Shown: positions 6,778 to 16,430, numbered from the stretch's first letter. The stretch is DNA of 64,000 nt from an uncultured Monoglobus sp. (GCA_947628795.1 CANRBF010000008.1:82383-146382); one strand, 5' to 3'. Made by a program: numbers and translations. The notes: a model not told the origin generated them from the sequence alone.

Positions 6778-9700
6778 TTAAACCAAATAATAAACGTTTT
6801 CAAATCCCATTTCCTTGGCGCGCAGCACCGCCTCGGCGGACCAAATTCCTCTGTTGCAGCAGAACACGATCTTGGTTCCGCGACCGTAGGTCGATATCTT
6901 TTGGAGCTCATTAAGGGGCACATTGACCGCGCCCTCTATCCTCGCGGGCTCGGCTTTGAACACCTCGCGCTCGCGCACGTCTATCGCGGCGGCGCCTCCC
7001 GCGATCAGAGCCATCGCCTCGTCGAGGCTTATTTGATCGGCGCCCATGGCGGTCATCGAGATCTCTTTTCTCTCGTCCGCACCGTCTCCGCGCAGGGTCA
7101 TAACTCCGTCCGTAATATCTATGCACTTTATGTCAAAATCGCAGACCTTTTTGCGCTTTCGGCATTTTGGGCAGTCGGTGATTATTATCACCTCTCCGCC
7201 GTAGCAGCCCGCGTACAGCCTGTCTTTGTATGCCGCTATGCCGCAAATCTTCGGCGGCTCGTCAAAGCCGAGAACGCTCAGATCGACCTCGCTCCACTGT
7301 CTGCCCGTGTCGCTGAGATATATTTTATCATCGCCGTTTTCGCTTCTGTCAAGCCTCGCGAATCCTATATCCGCACCGAGACTTTGGATAGTCTTTTGCT
7401 TCGGCTCCGCTCCGCCGCGATAGTCGACGATCACGGCGTACAGGCTCTTGTTCGCGCCTCCGCCGTAGGTGTAGACCGGAGCCGTCGTGTCGGCAATCTC
7501 GGCGGATACGACCGTTTTATGCCCGGGACGCGAGAGCCCCGACGCCATACGCACGCCGTTTTGGACTATGTACTGCTCTCTGTCCTCGCCGCCGTCGAAT
7601 ATGACCGTCACGCGGCAGGGGGCCTCGGGAGTGAAAAACAGACACGCCCTGTCCTCGCCGCCTTCTCCGCCCTGCCAGTCGCGGGTAAACTTCAGCTTTT
7701 CTCCGACGCTCTCAAAGTCATACTCGGTGCAGGTGTGGTATTTCAGCGGCCCGTAGCCCGTGAGACCGTTGATCTCGGGCAGCTTGACCGCGCCGCTCTT
7801 GTCAAACAGCGCCGCGTAGGCCGGGTCACTCGCGGAATATATCATGCGGCGCGTAGCTTTAGGCGCGGAATACCTGAGCCTTGTCTCGGCTCCGCAAAGA
7901 TTGAGAGTGATCTCCTCCCCCTCTTTCGCGCCGGTCTCGATCTCGTATATACCGCCGCCACAAACCGCCGCAGTCTTTTCTCCGCAGCGCAGCGTGTCGG
8001 GCTTCGGCTCTCCGACGCCGACATAATTCACATAAGCGTCAGCTTTGCCGCCGGTGCCGCACTCGACTGCGGCGATCTTATAAGGAGCATCGGCATCCGT
8101 CTTTTCGTATATCATTTTAAATTTGTCAATATCGGCGCCGCCCGACGCGAGCCCGATATCGGCAAGGCCGCCAAAGCCGCGACATTTGAAAATCGCCGCG
8201 GGGTCCGCCTTGAGCGTGATCTCGCTCCAGTCATCGGTCGGCTCCGCTATTCCCTCGGCGATCACCGCGCCGCCCGATATGAGCCGAACCGCGGCCGCAG
8301 GGCCGCCGAGACGGTACCTCAGACAAACCTCTTTCAAATTCTCGATTTTCAGGCCGCAGTATTCCAAAACGTGCGCTCCGGTATTCGCGGCGCAGCCTCC
8401 GCTTTCCGTTCCGCAGTCTCTCGCGGTCAGGTCGGCGCCGCCTCCGTTATCGGCGGTCTCGGCCTCGATCGGCAGATTTATGTATATAAGACTTTCACCG
8501 CGGCGCAGATTTTCAATATCGACCGCGCGGATTCTCACAAGACCGCAGCCCGACGCGGTCAGCTTTTTATCTTTAAGCTCGGCGATTTTTCGGTTCGAGC
8601 CGCTAAGATCCTCCACGCTCCACGCGGCGCCGATCTCAGCTCCCGTTCCGTCTTTGGCGATAAGCGCATATTCTCCGAGCTTTTCTATAACGCCGTTTTT
8701 TGCGCCGACAGCCTCGACCGCAAGGCTCATTTCAAGTTTGTCGGGCTCAACGTTTTCAAGACTGCGAAGCGTTTCATCAAGCGCTGTTTTCAACTCGTCA
8801 AGCTTGACCGCGCCTTTAATTCGGGCCGCGCCCTTTGCGTATATTTCATCAAGCAGCTTTATGTTGTTTTCCGAATAAGCCTCGGCGCGCAGGCCGCTCC
8901 GAGCGGCTCTGAGCTTTGCCTCGGCCTCGGCTTTGCTTTTTTCGTCGGCCTTAAGTTCGGGGATATTCACGATCGGGAACCGGGCGCTCTTTGTCTCGCC
9001 GCCGAATGTGACAGACGCTATGATAGTTGTGACGCCGCCGCAAGGCCCGGGCAGGACTGTTCCGTCCGCCTCCGTCCGCGCGATCTCCTCGTTATCGCTT
9101 TTGTATTTTGTATTGGTTTCGTTCAGCTTGAGAAAGCTCTCGTCGGTCAGCGCCGCGGAGAGTTCCGCGCGAACGCTTGTGACCGTCTCGACTATATCTC
9201 CGCTTACCAGTCCGCGAACTATCACGCCGCTCGGCAGCACCGCAACGGTTTTGAGCGCGGGAGTTATGCCGCGCATGATCTCAAATTCCGCCGAAAGGCT
9301 CTGATCGGCCGAGTTTTTCGCCGCGTATATTTTGTATTTTCCCGGATGGACCATCATTTTTTGCACCGCCTCGTCAAAAAATCCCAAATCGCGCACGCTT
9401 ATCTTCGCCGCGGCGGTCTTGGTCTCCCCAGGCTTTAGACCGAGCTTTTCAAAGCCCACAAGGCATATCTTCGGCAGCCCCTCGATATTCGGGATGCCCG
9501 CGTAGAACTGCACGGTCTCCATACCGAAAACGCCGCCGATATTCGTGACGTCGACAAGAGCCTCGATCTCGCCGTCGGCGTCAGCCGCGGAGCTTGAGAG
9601 CCTCAGGTTTTTATATTCAAATTTTGTATAGCTCAGTCCGAACCCGAACGGGTAGACCGGTGTATTTTTATAATATCTGTATGTCCTGCCGGGAAAGTCT

Positions 9701-11796
9701 TTTTTGCCGTCCGACTTTATTTCGTAGTTGTTATAGTATCGGGTAATGCCGTCGGCGCCCACGGTTCCCTTGACGCCAACGGGCATTTTTTCAAGGTCTG
9801 AGTTTTTGTACCATGTGGTCGTCAGCTTGCCCGAGGGATCGACCGCGCCGCACAGCACTCTACCGATAGCCGAGCCCTGGGTCTGGCCGTTGTACGACGT
9901 CCAAAGTATCGCCCTCGCGCCTTTTTCAAAAGGTTCGACGTCTATCTGACCCACCGTTTGCAGCGCGACGACCGTCTTTTCGGGGTACGTTTCTGTGAGC
10001 GCGCGGACGTGGGCCTGGCTCTCGGGCAGCGCGATACTGCCCCGGTCGTTGAACTCCGCCGAGTCGGAAAGGGTCGTGCCCGCGTAGGCAATTATGACAT
10101 CCGCCTCGTCGAGCTCTTTTCTGTATTTGTCAACCGAGAACATGCCCGCCTCGGCCTCAAACTCGATATAAAGGTCTGCGGTCTCGCAGTAGCCGCCCGC
10201 CTCTCCGGTATAGCCGCCCTTTGGGTCGGAGGCTTTAAGCTCCGCCACCTGAGGACCGCCGAAGCCGTAGTACAGCTTGGCTTTGCCTCCCGCAAGCGGC
10301 TCGATATCGGCCTCGACCGAAACGACGTCTCTGAAATCAACGCTCGGGATCAGCGCCGCTCCCTTTCGGGTCACTCCGAAAAATCCGGCCTCCGCGCTCT
10401 TCATGCCCTCGGCTCGCGCCGCGCCGAGATCGATTTCTCTCGTTCCGCCGTTTTTCAGCAAAAGCCTCATGCCTCGTATGTTCATCAGCGGTGTGTCGTC
10501 GGTGGCGCCGCCCAAATATTTGAGCTCGGCGCCCGGGCAGGTTTTTTTAAGCTCCGCCGATATTCCCTCAAGGGGCGTGACGGTATGCTCGGGCGAGCCC
10601 GAGTAGTCGCCCAGAACGATCTCGTCCGCCAAAGCGCCGACCAACGCCGCGCTCTTTATGCTTTTGTCAAGCGGCAGTATGCCGTCGTTTTTCAGCAGCA
10701 CCCACGACTGCTCGGCTACCTCCTCGGCAACCGCAATATGCTCGGGCGTCTCCAGCACGTCCGCGGTTATTTCTCCGTAGGGCGGGTTTTTGTCAAACTC
10801 GCCTGTGCGCATCCTTTGAAGAAACAAATTGTATATGTTTATATTCAGCTCGTCCTCGGTTATGCTGCCGTTTTTCACCGCCTCAAGCACGCTGCCGGCC
10901 GAGGCCGAGTATCCGCAGTCGGTGTCGGCTCCGCTCAGAAAGCCTTTAACCGTCGCCGCCGACTGCGGCACGTTTTTTATATCTTCATTCGGAAACAGCA
11001 CGGCCTTGTAGGCCGCGGTATTGTTAAGGTCGCCGAACGCGCCGCAGTCGCCCGTGACATAGCCTTTAAAGCCCCAGGTGCGGCGCAGCAGGTCTTTTAA
11101 AATATACGGATTCGCCGTGGCGGGAACGTAGTCATAGAGCAGCTCGCCGCCGCGGTATATCGTGGTCGCGTTGTACGAACTCATGGCCGAGGCGGGGGCC
11201 GCGTTTTCAACTATGTTTTGAAACACGCGGGCGTAGTAGTCGCGCAGGGTCCGCTCGCTCATGACCGAGGTTCCCACGCGGCGCTCCTTTTCCACGTTGT
11301 TGGCGACAAAATGCTTGACCGTCGCGATGGTCTTTATATACTTTTTGTCATCGCCCTGCATTCCCTTGACGAACTCGCTTCCGAGCCTGCCGCTGAGAAA
11401 CGGGTCCTCGCCGTAGGTCTCCTCGTTTCTGCCCCAGCGCGGGTCCCGCGCCATATTGACGGTCGGACTCCAGTACGAGAGATCGGTGCGCGGATTTTTT
11501 CCTCGCGCCTCGGTCGAGGTTATCTCGGCCGCTCGGCGCACCAGATCAAGGTTCCAGGTGTTTGACATGGATAGGCTTGTGGGGAAGCTGGTCGCCTTGC
11601 CCTGCCGCGCCACGCCGTGCAGCGCCTCGCGCCAGTAGTTATAGGCCGAAACCCCCAGACGCGGGATCGCCGCCGCCTCGTTTTTAAGCTGCGCCGCCTT
11701 TTCCTCGAGCGTCATGCGCGAGACTAAGTCAGCAGCGCGCTCCTCAAATGAGAGGTTCTCGTCAAGATACGCGGGTATTTTTTTGCTGTTTGCCAT
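6778..11796 (-). CDS. Giant glycoside hydrolase family 3 protein with C-terminal rhodanese domain
   Basis: A 1672-residue cytosolic protein without a signal peptide. Residues 1-340 form the GH3 barrel, with KHFVANNVE and the nucleophile aspartate in GYVTGDCGAFGDL. The GH3 C-domain follows to about 600, then a fibronectin-like domain ending near 780. The next 800 residues are a Gly/Glu/Ala-rich region with repeated beta-rich modules (carbohydrate-binding or Ig-like). The last 80 residues are a rhodanese domain with IDVREREVF and the catalytic loop CCNRGIWSAEA. GH3 enzymes cut beta-glucosides or beta-xylosides. A rhodanese tail is highly unusual. The ATG has AAGGCGGAAAG upstream. The AraC gene is divergent. 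Confidence 0.88.
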   Translation of the reverse strand: MANSKKIPAYLDENLSFEERAADLVSRMTLEEKAAQLKNEAAAIPRLGVSAYNYWREALHGVARQGKATSFPTSLSMSNTWNLDLVRRAAEITSTEARGKNPRTDLSYWSPTVNMARDPRWGRNEETYGEDPFLSGRLGSEFVKGMQGDDKKYIKTIATVKHFVANNVEKERRVGTSVMSERTLRDYYARVFQNIVENAAPASAMSSYNATTIYRGGELLYDYVPATANPYILKDLLRRTWGFKGYVTGDCGAFGDLNNTAAYKAVLFPNEDIKNVPQSAATVKGFLSGADTDCGYSASAGSVLEAVKNGSITEDELNINIYNLFLQRMRTGEFDKNPPYGEITADVLETPEHIAVAEEVAEQSWVLLKNDGILPLDKSIKSAALVGALADEIVLGDYSGSPEHTVTPLEGISAELKKTCPGAELKYLGGATDDTPLMNIRGMRLLLKNGGTREIDLGAARAEGMKSAEAGFFGVTRKGAALIPSVDFRDVVSVEADIEPLAGGKAKLYYGFGGPQVAELKASDPKGGYTGEAGGYCETADLYIEFEAEAGMFSVDKYRKELDEADVIIAYAGTTLSDSAEFNDRGSIALPESQAHVRALTETYPEKTVVALQTVGQIDVEPFEKGARAILWTSYNGQTQGSAIGRVLCGAVDPSGKLTTTWYKNSDLEKMPVGVKGTVGADGITRYYNNYEIKSDGKKDFPGRTYRYYKNTPVYPFGFGLSYTKFEYKNLRLSSSAADADGEIEALVDVTNIGGVFGMETVQFYAGIPNIEGLPKICLVGFEKLGLKPGETKTAAAKISVRDLGFFDEAVQKMMVHPGKYKIYAAKNSADQSLSAEFEIMRGITPALKTVAVLPSGVIVRGLVSGDIVETVTSVRAELSAALTDESFLKLNETNTKYKSDNEEIARTEADGTVLPGPCGGVTTIIASVTFGGETKSARFPIVNIPELKADEKSKAEAEAKLRAARSGLRAEAYSENNIKLLDEIYAKGAARIKGAVKLDELKTALDETLRSLENVEPDKLEMSLAVEAVGAKNGVIEKLGEYALIAKDGTGAEIGAAWSVEDLSGSNRKIAELKDKKLTASGCGLVRIRAVDIENLRRGESLIYINLPIEAETADNGGGADLTARDCGTESGGCAANTGAHVLEYCGLKIENLKEVCLRYRLGGPAAAVRLISGGAVIAEGIAEPTDDWSEITLKADPAAIFKCRGFGGLADIGLASGGADIDKFKMIYEKTDADAPYKIAAVECGTGGKADAYVNYVGVGEPKPDTLRCGEKTAAVCGGGIYEIETGAKEGEEITLNLCGAETRLRYSAPKATRRMIYSASDPAYAALFDKSGAVKLPEINGLTGYGPLKYHTCTEYDFESVGEKLKFTRDWQGGEGGEDRACLFFTPEAPCRVTVIFDGGEDREQYIVQNGVRMASGLSRPGHKTVVSAEIADTTAPVYTYGGGANKSLYAVIVDYRGGAEPKQKTIQSLGADIGFARLDRSENGDDKIYLSDTGRQWSEVDLSVLGFDEPPKICGIAAYKDRLYAGCYGGEVIIITDCPKCRKRKKVCDFDIKCIDITDGVMTLRGDGADERKEISMTAMGADQISLDEAMALIAGGAAAIDVREREVFKAEPARIEGAVNVPLNELQKISTYGRGTKIVFCCNRGIWSAEAVLRAKEMGFENVYYLV

Positions 11797-11861
11797 ATTC
11801 TTTCCGCCTTTCGATATTGTAACGGTCATTGCTCAAATTAATATATGTTAAAATTTTTATT

Positions 11862-11917
11862 CTTGTATTTTAACTTATAATGCGCTATAATAATAGTCGG
11901 TAAAATCAAAATACAAG
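11862..11917 (+). promoter_or_regulatory. AraC-gene promoter flanked by a perfect 10-bp inverted repeat
   Basis: TTGTAT at 11863-11868 and TATAAT at 11886-11891 are 17 bp apart and face the AraC gene. CTTGTATTTT at 11862-11871 and its exact reverse complement AAAATACAAG at 11908-11917 flank this promoter. The pair could be the operator through which the AraC protein controls itself and the divergent GH3 gene. Confidence 0.6.
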
Positions 11918-11949
11918 CCAAAATTTGCTGTTTTCGGGAGGTAATTTTT

Positions 11950-12741
11950 ATGGTGCCTTTTTATGAGATCCAGCCGTCGGACCTTAACGTGATCCACAAC
12001 TACCGCGAGATCAGGTTCCACGCCCATCTGCACAAGCATATCGAGATCGTGTATGTTTTCGAGGGCGGCCAGCACGTGAATATCGACGGCAAAAAATACG
12101 AGGTCAAGGCCGGACAGGCCGCGATAATCTTTCCGGACATCGTGCACCACTACTACCGCGATAATCTGCGCCCCGCCGACGGGGTGCTTGTGATCTGCCA
12201 CCCGAGGATATTCGGAAACATTTTTCCCGATATTTCCAACTCGCGGCCCGAGTCTCCTCTTATAACGGAAGTGGACAAGGAAACGGCCTGCGCCTTCACG
12301 GGGATCGCGGACTGCACCTCGTTTTCCGAAAAACTCGGTTGGTCTTTGGTAATTATATCAAAGCTTCTGAAAAAAATCAAGATAAATAAGGATAAACATA
12401 TACCCGTTGAGAGCCTCGCGGAAAAAATGATAGAATACATCTCGCTCAATTTCAAGCAGGACATTTCTCTCGATACTCTGGCCGAGGAATTCAGCGTCAG
12501 CAAATATTATATTTCGCATATATTTTCAAACAGGATACGTATCAATTTCCGCAGCTATCTGGCTCTGCTCCGCACCGAGTACGCCGCGGGACTTATACGC
12601 TCGACGAACGACAGCATAACAAACATCTGCCTGAACGCGGGATTTTCCAGTCAGCGGACCTTCAACCGCGCGTTCAAGCAGATATACGGCGTGACGCCGA
12701 GAGAGTATAAAAACAATATCAGCGAGTTCTATAAAAATTAA
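11950..12741 (+). CDS. AraC family transcriptional regulator
   Basis: A 263-residue regulator. Residues 20-100 are a cupin-like sensor (HAHLHKHIEIVYVFEGGQHV, then AIIFPDIVHHY). Residues 165-258 are the double helix-turn-helix, with ISLDTLAEEFSVSKYYISHI in the first part and FSSQRTFNRAFKQIYGVTPR in the second. It has a good ribosome site (GGGAGG) and its own promoter. It diverges from the GH3 gene across 150 bp, so it is inferred to activate GH3 in response to a sugar. Confidence 0.88.
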   Translation: MVPFYEIQPSDLNVIHNYREIRFHAHLHKHIEIVYVFEGGQHVNIDGKKYEVKAGQAAIIFPDIVHHYYRDNLRPADGVLVICHPRIFGNIFPDISNSRPESPLITEVDKETACAFTGIADCTSFSEKLGWSLVIISKLLKKIKINKDKHIPVESLAEKMIEYISLNFKQDISLDTLAEEFSVSKYYISHIFSNRIRINFRSYLALLRTEYAAGLIRSTNDSITNICLNAGFSSQRTFNRAFKQIYGVTPREYKNNISEFYKN

Positions 12742-12743
12742 AG

Positions 12744-13991
12744 CTAAACTGTCATCGTGTTGGGCATCACGGGATTTATTTCCTTTTCGCCGGGGAGCTT
12801 CAGATCGCCCATCAGGCCCGCGTACGAGACGGCGTATTTGCCGTACATTCCGCGGATATTCTCCATCGCGGTCTCTATGCGGTCGCGCTTGAGCTCGCGG
12901 TTTATATTGTCGAACATGCTCACCTGGGCGGGCTCGTTCTCGTCCGTCAGATATATGGCGCGGACGGAGACCGCCCGAACCTGGAGCCTTCGGTCATAAT
13001 TTTCGGAAAACAGCTCAAAGCCCCTCTCGGTCAGCTCGCGCGAGCCGCGGACGGGCTTTTTGAATATCCGCTGATACTCGCGGCTTTTGAGCTCGGTGTC
13101 CTTTATCGAGACCGACACGCCTCGCGCCATGAACCCATGCTTGCGCAGCCTGTGAGAGATGTCGCGGCACAGGGCGAACATGACCTTGCGCACCTCCGCG
13201 TCGCTGCCGAGATCGGCGGTGCAGGTTATTCCGTGCCCTATCGACTTTATCGGCGGCGCACAGCCGCTCGGCGACACGCTCACTCCGCCTTGGCCGCGAG
13301 CGAAGGCGCTCAGCCTGACACCGTTTACGCCAAGCCAGCCGCGCAGATGCTCCGGGTCGGCCTCAGCCAGCTGACCGATGGTGTATATGCCGTGCCGCGC
13401 CAGCTTTCTCGCGGTGGCGCGGCCCACGCCCAGCAGTTCGGACGCGGGAAGACCCCATATCTTTTCGCGGAAATTTTCGCGGTCTATGCAGGTCACCGCG
13501 TCGGGCTTTTTCATATCGGAACCCAGCTTGGCGAAAATTTTGTTGAACGACACGCCCACCGAGACCGTGAGCCCCAGTTCGCGCTTTATGTCGCGCCTGA
13601 TACTGTCGGCGATCTCGCGGCCCGAGCCGAACAGCAGCGTGCTGCCGCTGACGTCCAGCCAGCACTCGTCGAGGCCGAAAGGCTCGATAAGATCGGTGTA
13701 TCTGTAATATATCTCCCGCGCCAGCTTTGAATATTTCATATAAATATCAAAATGCGGGTCGACCGTGACAAGCATCGGGCACTTTCTCAAAGCCTGCCAC
13801 ACAGGCTCGCCGGTGGCGACGCCCAGCGCCTTCGCCTTTTCGTTTTTCGCCAGCACGATGCCGTGTCGGTCCTTCTGCCTGCCGCAGACCGCCACATACT
13901 TATCCCGAAGCTCGGGGTTTAACATGCACTCCACCGAGGCATAAAAGTTATTCATATCGCTGTGGAGTATTATTTTTTCTTTGCTTTTCAT
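12744..13991 (-). CDS. dinB: Y-family DNA polymerase IV
   Basis: A 415-residue translesion polymerase. The first catalytic motif is ILHSDMNNFYASVE, the second is the palm segment LIEPFGLDECWLDVSG (acidic residues D and E). The helix-hairpin-helix region LLGVGRATARKLARHGIYTI and a little-finger domain follow. The ATG at 13991 has GGAG 8 bases upstream. Y-family enzymes bypass damaged bases with low fidelity. The promoter at 14059-14087 is consensus and carries a palindrome that could be a damage-responsive operator. Confidence 0.92.
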   Translation of the reverse strand: MKSKEKIILHSDMNNFYASVECMLNPELRDKYVAVCGRQKDRHGIVLAKNEKAKALGVATGEPVWQALRKCPMLVTVDPHFDIYMKYSKLAREIYYRYTDLIEPFGLDECWLDVSGSTLLFGSGREIADSIRRDIKRELGLTVSVGVSFNKIFAKLGSDMKKPDAVTCIDRENFREKIWGLPASELLGVGRATARKLARHGIYTIGQLAEADPEHLRGWLGVNGVRLSAFARGQGGVSVSPSGCAPPIKSIGHGITCTADLGSDAEVRKVMFALCRDISHRLRKHGFMARGVSVSIKDTELKSREYQRIFKKPVRGSRELTERGFELFSENYDRRLQVRAVSVRAIYLTDENEPAQVSMFDNINRELKRDRIETAMENIRGMYGKYAVSYAGLMGDLKLPGEKEINPVMPNTMTV

Positions 13992-14041
13992 AAGATCGGC
14001 TCCAATATAGTTATCGGCTAAAATCATAATGTGAAAATTAT

Positions 14042-14087
14042 TTTCGTATCACGCTTTTATTATACGAAATTATTTTGCGTTTGTCAA
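14042..14087 (-). promoter_or_regulatory. dinB promoter with inverted repeat over the -10 box
   Basis: On the minus strand TTGACA (14082-14087) and TATAAT (14059-14064) are 17 bp apart. TTTCGTAT at 14042-14049 and ATACGAAA at 14062-14069 form an inverted repeat that covers the -10 box and transcription start. It does not match the Bacillus LexA consensus as I know it. Confidence 0.65.
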
Positions 14088-14146
14088 GGTGTACACGCAA
14101 ATAACTTTCGTAAAATTTTTACTTTAAAACGGGAACAAAACCGCTG

Positions 14147-14175
14147 TTGAAATCGTCTAAATAATATGGTATAAT
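14147..14175 (+). promoter_or_regulatory. Promoter of the secreted copper-amine-oxidase-N-like protein gene
   Basis: TTGAAA at 14147-14152 and TATAAT at 14170-14175 are separated by 17 bp. The AGGAG ribosome site follows about 20 bp later. Confidence 0.75.
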
Positions 14176-14208
14176 TTTCTCAGTTCATATATTAGGAGAG
14201 TGTGGATT

Positions 14209-15585
14209 ATGAAACTTAAAAAAACGATAAGAAATATATTGTGCTCAGCGATGCTCTGCGCCGTCTTTTCGGCATGCACCGCGCACGCTGCGGTGGGCGA
14301 CATCGTTGATACGATATACACCACCGATATACTGACCCGCGTCAACGGCGCCGACATCGCCTCGTTCAGCATTGAGGGCAGGACGCTGATCGCGATGGAG
14401 GACCTTCGCGACTACGGATTTACCGCGGCTTATGACGACAGCATACGCACCCTGTTTGTGAACCAAACCGAAGAAACGCCCAAGAACATGCCCTCGATAA
14501 TCCGCGGCACGGTCGGCGGTGCCGCCGGATATGTATATGAGACAGATATAAAAGTTATATTCAACGACAATCCGGTCAACGCCTACGCCATAGACGGCAG
14601 AATGGCTGTCATAGTCGAGGACTTGGGCGTGCCCGAAAAATACGGAATGATATGCGGCTACGATGATAGCAAGCGCCTTTTGACGCTTGACAGCGCGGCG
14701 CCAACGGCCACGATAACGTCTGTGCCCACCGCTGCGCCGTCGGAATCCGCGGCACTCTCGCCATCGCCGTCTCCCGAGGCAACAGCAAAAAGATCCGATT
14801 CAAGCGGTTCCGGCACCGGCGGAGGCTCCCATTCAGCCGGCTCAAACGGAATGCCCGCTCCGGGAGCCGCGCCCGACCCGAGCGCCGAAAGCGCTCTCAA
14901 TGTTATTGTTGACGGAACCGAAGTCGGCGCCTACGCCTCGGACGAGAAAGTATATCTCGGCATCGACACACTGAAAGCGTTCGGCTTTGACGAGACCTAT
15001 CGGGACGAAAATATAATAATGCTTGTCAAAAAGCGGGGCGGAGACAGAAAGCCTCCGATCGCTGACACCTCGATTGAACTCACATACAAAAGCGAAGAGC
15101 CGAAGGTCTACGTGAACGGCGTGCCCTGCGACGCGATGTACGCGGGAGATTCTCCGACGATACGCGTCGATAACCTGAAGACCTCGCCCTTTAACGAAAA
15201 CGCGCCCTGCTGCGGAATATCGTCGGAAAAGACCGCGAACGGCTCGCTGATCATAGACACAACGGGCAGCGGCTACCCGACGTTTGAAGAACAGTCGTCG
15301 GCGGTACTCGGCGGCGGGGAAGCCATAATCAGCATGAGCTCCGAGTTTTGGCTGGCTCAGCGCGGCGGCAAGCTGTATAAGATAATGAGAAACGGACACG
15401 TGGTCCCGATCACAGATCTCATTATCGACTACGGCATAGATATGTCGGCCGCCACGGATTTCTCCGTGAGCGCCGACGGTCACTCCCTCACTTGGATAAA
15501 CCACAACGACAACAAATACTATCAGTTCGACCTGACCGACCTTATTCCCGTGCCGGTGCTTAGCTCGACCACGCATAATTTATAA
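14209..15585 (+). CDS. Secreted protein with copper amine oxidase N-terminal-like domains
   Basis: A protein of 458 residues with a signal peptide (basic KLKKTIRN, a hydrophobic core, then ACTAHAA). The Cys in SACTAHAA could instead make it a lipoprotein. Two or three stalk modules of the copper-amine-oxidase-N type follow (VNGADIASFSIEGRTLIAME, and again near residues 230 and 290 with VDGTEVGAYASDEKVYLGID). They are joined by a Pro/Ser/Ala-rich linker around residues 160-225. Such modules are surface adhesion or dimerisation units, not enzymes. The ATG at 14209 is preferred to a GTG 9 bases upstream by spacing to AGGAG. Confidence 0.7.
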   Translation: MKLKKTIRNILCSAMLCAVFSACTAHAAVGDIVDTIYTTDILTRVNGADIASFSIEGRTLIAMEDLRDYGFTAAYDDSIRTLFVNQTEETPKNMPSIIRGTVGGAAGYVYETDIKVIFNDNPVNAYAIDGRMAVIVEDLGVPEKYGMICGYDDSKRLLTLDSAAPTATITSVPTAAPSESAALSPSPSPEATAKRSDSSGSGTGGGSHSAGSNGMPAPGAAPDPSAESALNVIVDGTEVGAYASDEKVYLGIDTLKAFGFDETYRDENIIMLVKKRGGDRKPPIADTSIELTYKSEEPKVYVNGVPCDAMYAGDSPTIRVDNLKTSPFNENAPCCGISSEKTANGSLIIDTTGSGYPTFEEQSSAVLGGGEAIISMSSEFWLAQRGGKLYKIMRNGHVVPITDLIIDYGIDMSAATDFSVSADGHSLTWINHNDNKYYQFDLTDLIPVPVLSSTTHNL

Positions 15586-15633
15586 AATTTGGCGCAAACT
15601 GTATATATCAATATATACAAAGGAGTGTCAAAT

Positions 15634-16302
15634 ATGTTCAAACACGAAAAACAGCTTTTTCAGACGGTGAGCGTCGAGAAACCCAATCCGCAGTACGCGG
15701 CTCTGATGCAGGAACAGCTGGGCGGAGCCAACGGCGAGCTCAAGGCGGCAATGCAGTATATGTCGCAGAGCTTCAGGATCAAAAACCAGGAGATCAAGGA
15801 CCTGTTTCTCGACATTGCGGCCGAGGAACTCAGCCATATGGAAATGGTGGCGCAGACGATCAACCTTTTAAACGGGCACGACGTTGATTATAACCAAACG
15901 GGCGTCGGCGAGATCGAGACGCACGTGCTGCTGGGGCTCAACCCGGGACTTATCAACGCGTCGGGCTATTCATGGACGGGCGACTATGTGAGCGTGACCG
16001 GAGACCTGTGCGCCGACCTTTTGTCAAACATCGCGTCGGAGCAGCGCGCCAAAGTGGTCTACGAATACCTCTACCGCCAGATCGACGACAAAAAGGTAAA
16101 AGAGACCATCGACTTTCTGCTGAACCGCGAGGAGGCGCACAACGCCATGTTCCGCGAGGCTTTCAACAAGGTGCAGCACAGCGGGTCGAACCGCGACTTC
16201 GGCACCACCGAGGCGGCGAGAATGTATTTCAGCCTTTCTGAGCCCTCCCCCGAGGACAATCCTTTCAAAGATTCCAACTTCAAACAACCCGCGTTTCAAT
16301 AA
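15634..16302 (+). CDS. Manganese catalase family protein, CotJC-like
   Basis: A 222-residue ferritin-like protein. The dimanganese ligands are visible in order: Glu in GANGELKAAMQYM, the Glu and His in AAEELSHMEM, Glu in ASEQRAKVVYEYL and His in NREEAHNAMF. It disproportionates hydrogen peroxide, and in spore formers the close homologue CotJC is a spore coat component. The ATG with AAAGGAG is preferred to an upstream frame. The short C-terminus (PSPEDNPFKDSNFKQPAFQ) is variable. No cotJA or cotJB gene lies beside it. Confidence 0.88.
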   Translation: MFKHEKQLFQTVSVEKPNPQYAALMQEQLGGANGELKAAMQYMSQSFRIKNQEIKDLFLDIAAEELSHMEMVAQTINLLNGHDVDYNQTGVGEIETHVLLGLNPGLINASGYSWTGDYVSVTGDLCADLLSNIASEQRAKVVYEYLYRQIDDKKVKETIDFLLNREEAHNAMFREAFNKVQHSGSNRDFGTTEAARMYFSLSEPSPEDNPFKDSNFKQPAFQ

Positions 16303-16312
16303 CGGCGTTTCG

Positions 16313-16343
16313 GCCCGTTCCGTATTTCGGAGACGGGCTTTTT
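16313..16343 (+). terminator. Intrinsic terminator after the Mn-catalase gene
   Basis: GCCCGTTCCG pairs with CGGAGACGGGC across a TATTT loop with a small internal bulge, followed by TTTTT. Confidence 0.85.
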
Positions 16344-16362
16344 AAATATGCACAAAAATTCA

Positions 16363-16391
16363 TTGACATAAATTCTTTTATTTGGTATAAT
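16363..16391 (+). promoter_or_regulatory. Promoter of the GH105 gene
   Basis: TTGACA at 16363-16368 and TATAAT at 16386-16391 with a 17-bp spacer. The gene starts 40 bp downstream. Confidence 0.8.
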
Positions 16392-16430
16392 TTAATCAGC
16401 CGAAAAAATTTTGAAACGGAGGAGTATATC

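Noticed and set aside
6571..9438. A 955-codon plus-strand open frame opposite the GH3 gene
   Set aside because: It has no ribosome site, no recognisable domain and mirrors the codon pattern of the GH3 gene on the other strand. It is a GC-skew shadow, as are the long plus-strand frames at 8123-8878 and 9958-11100.
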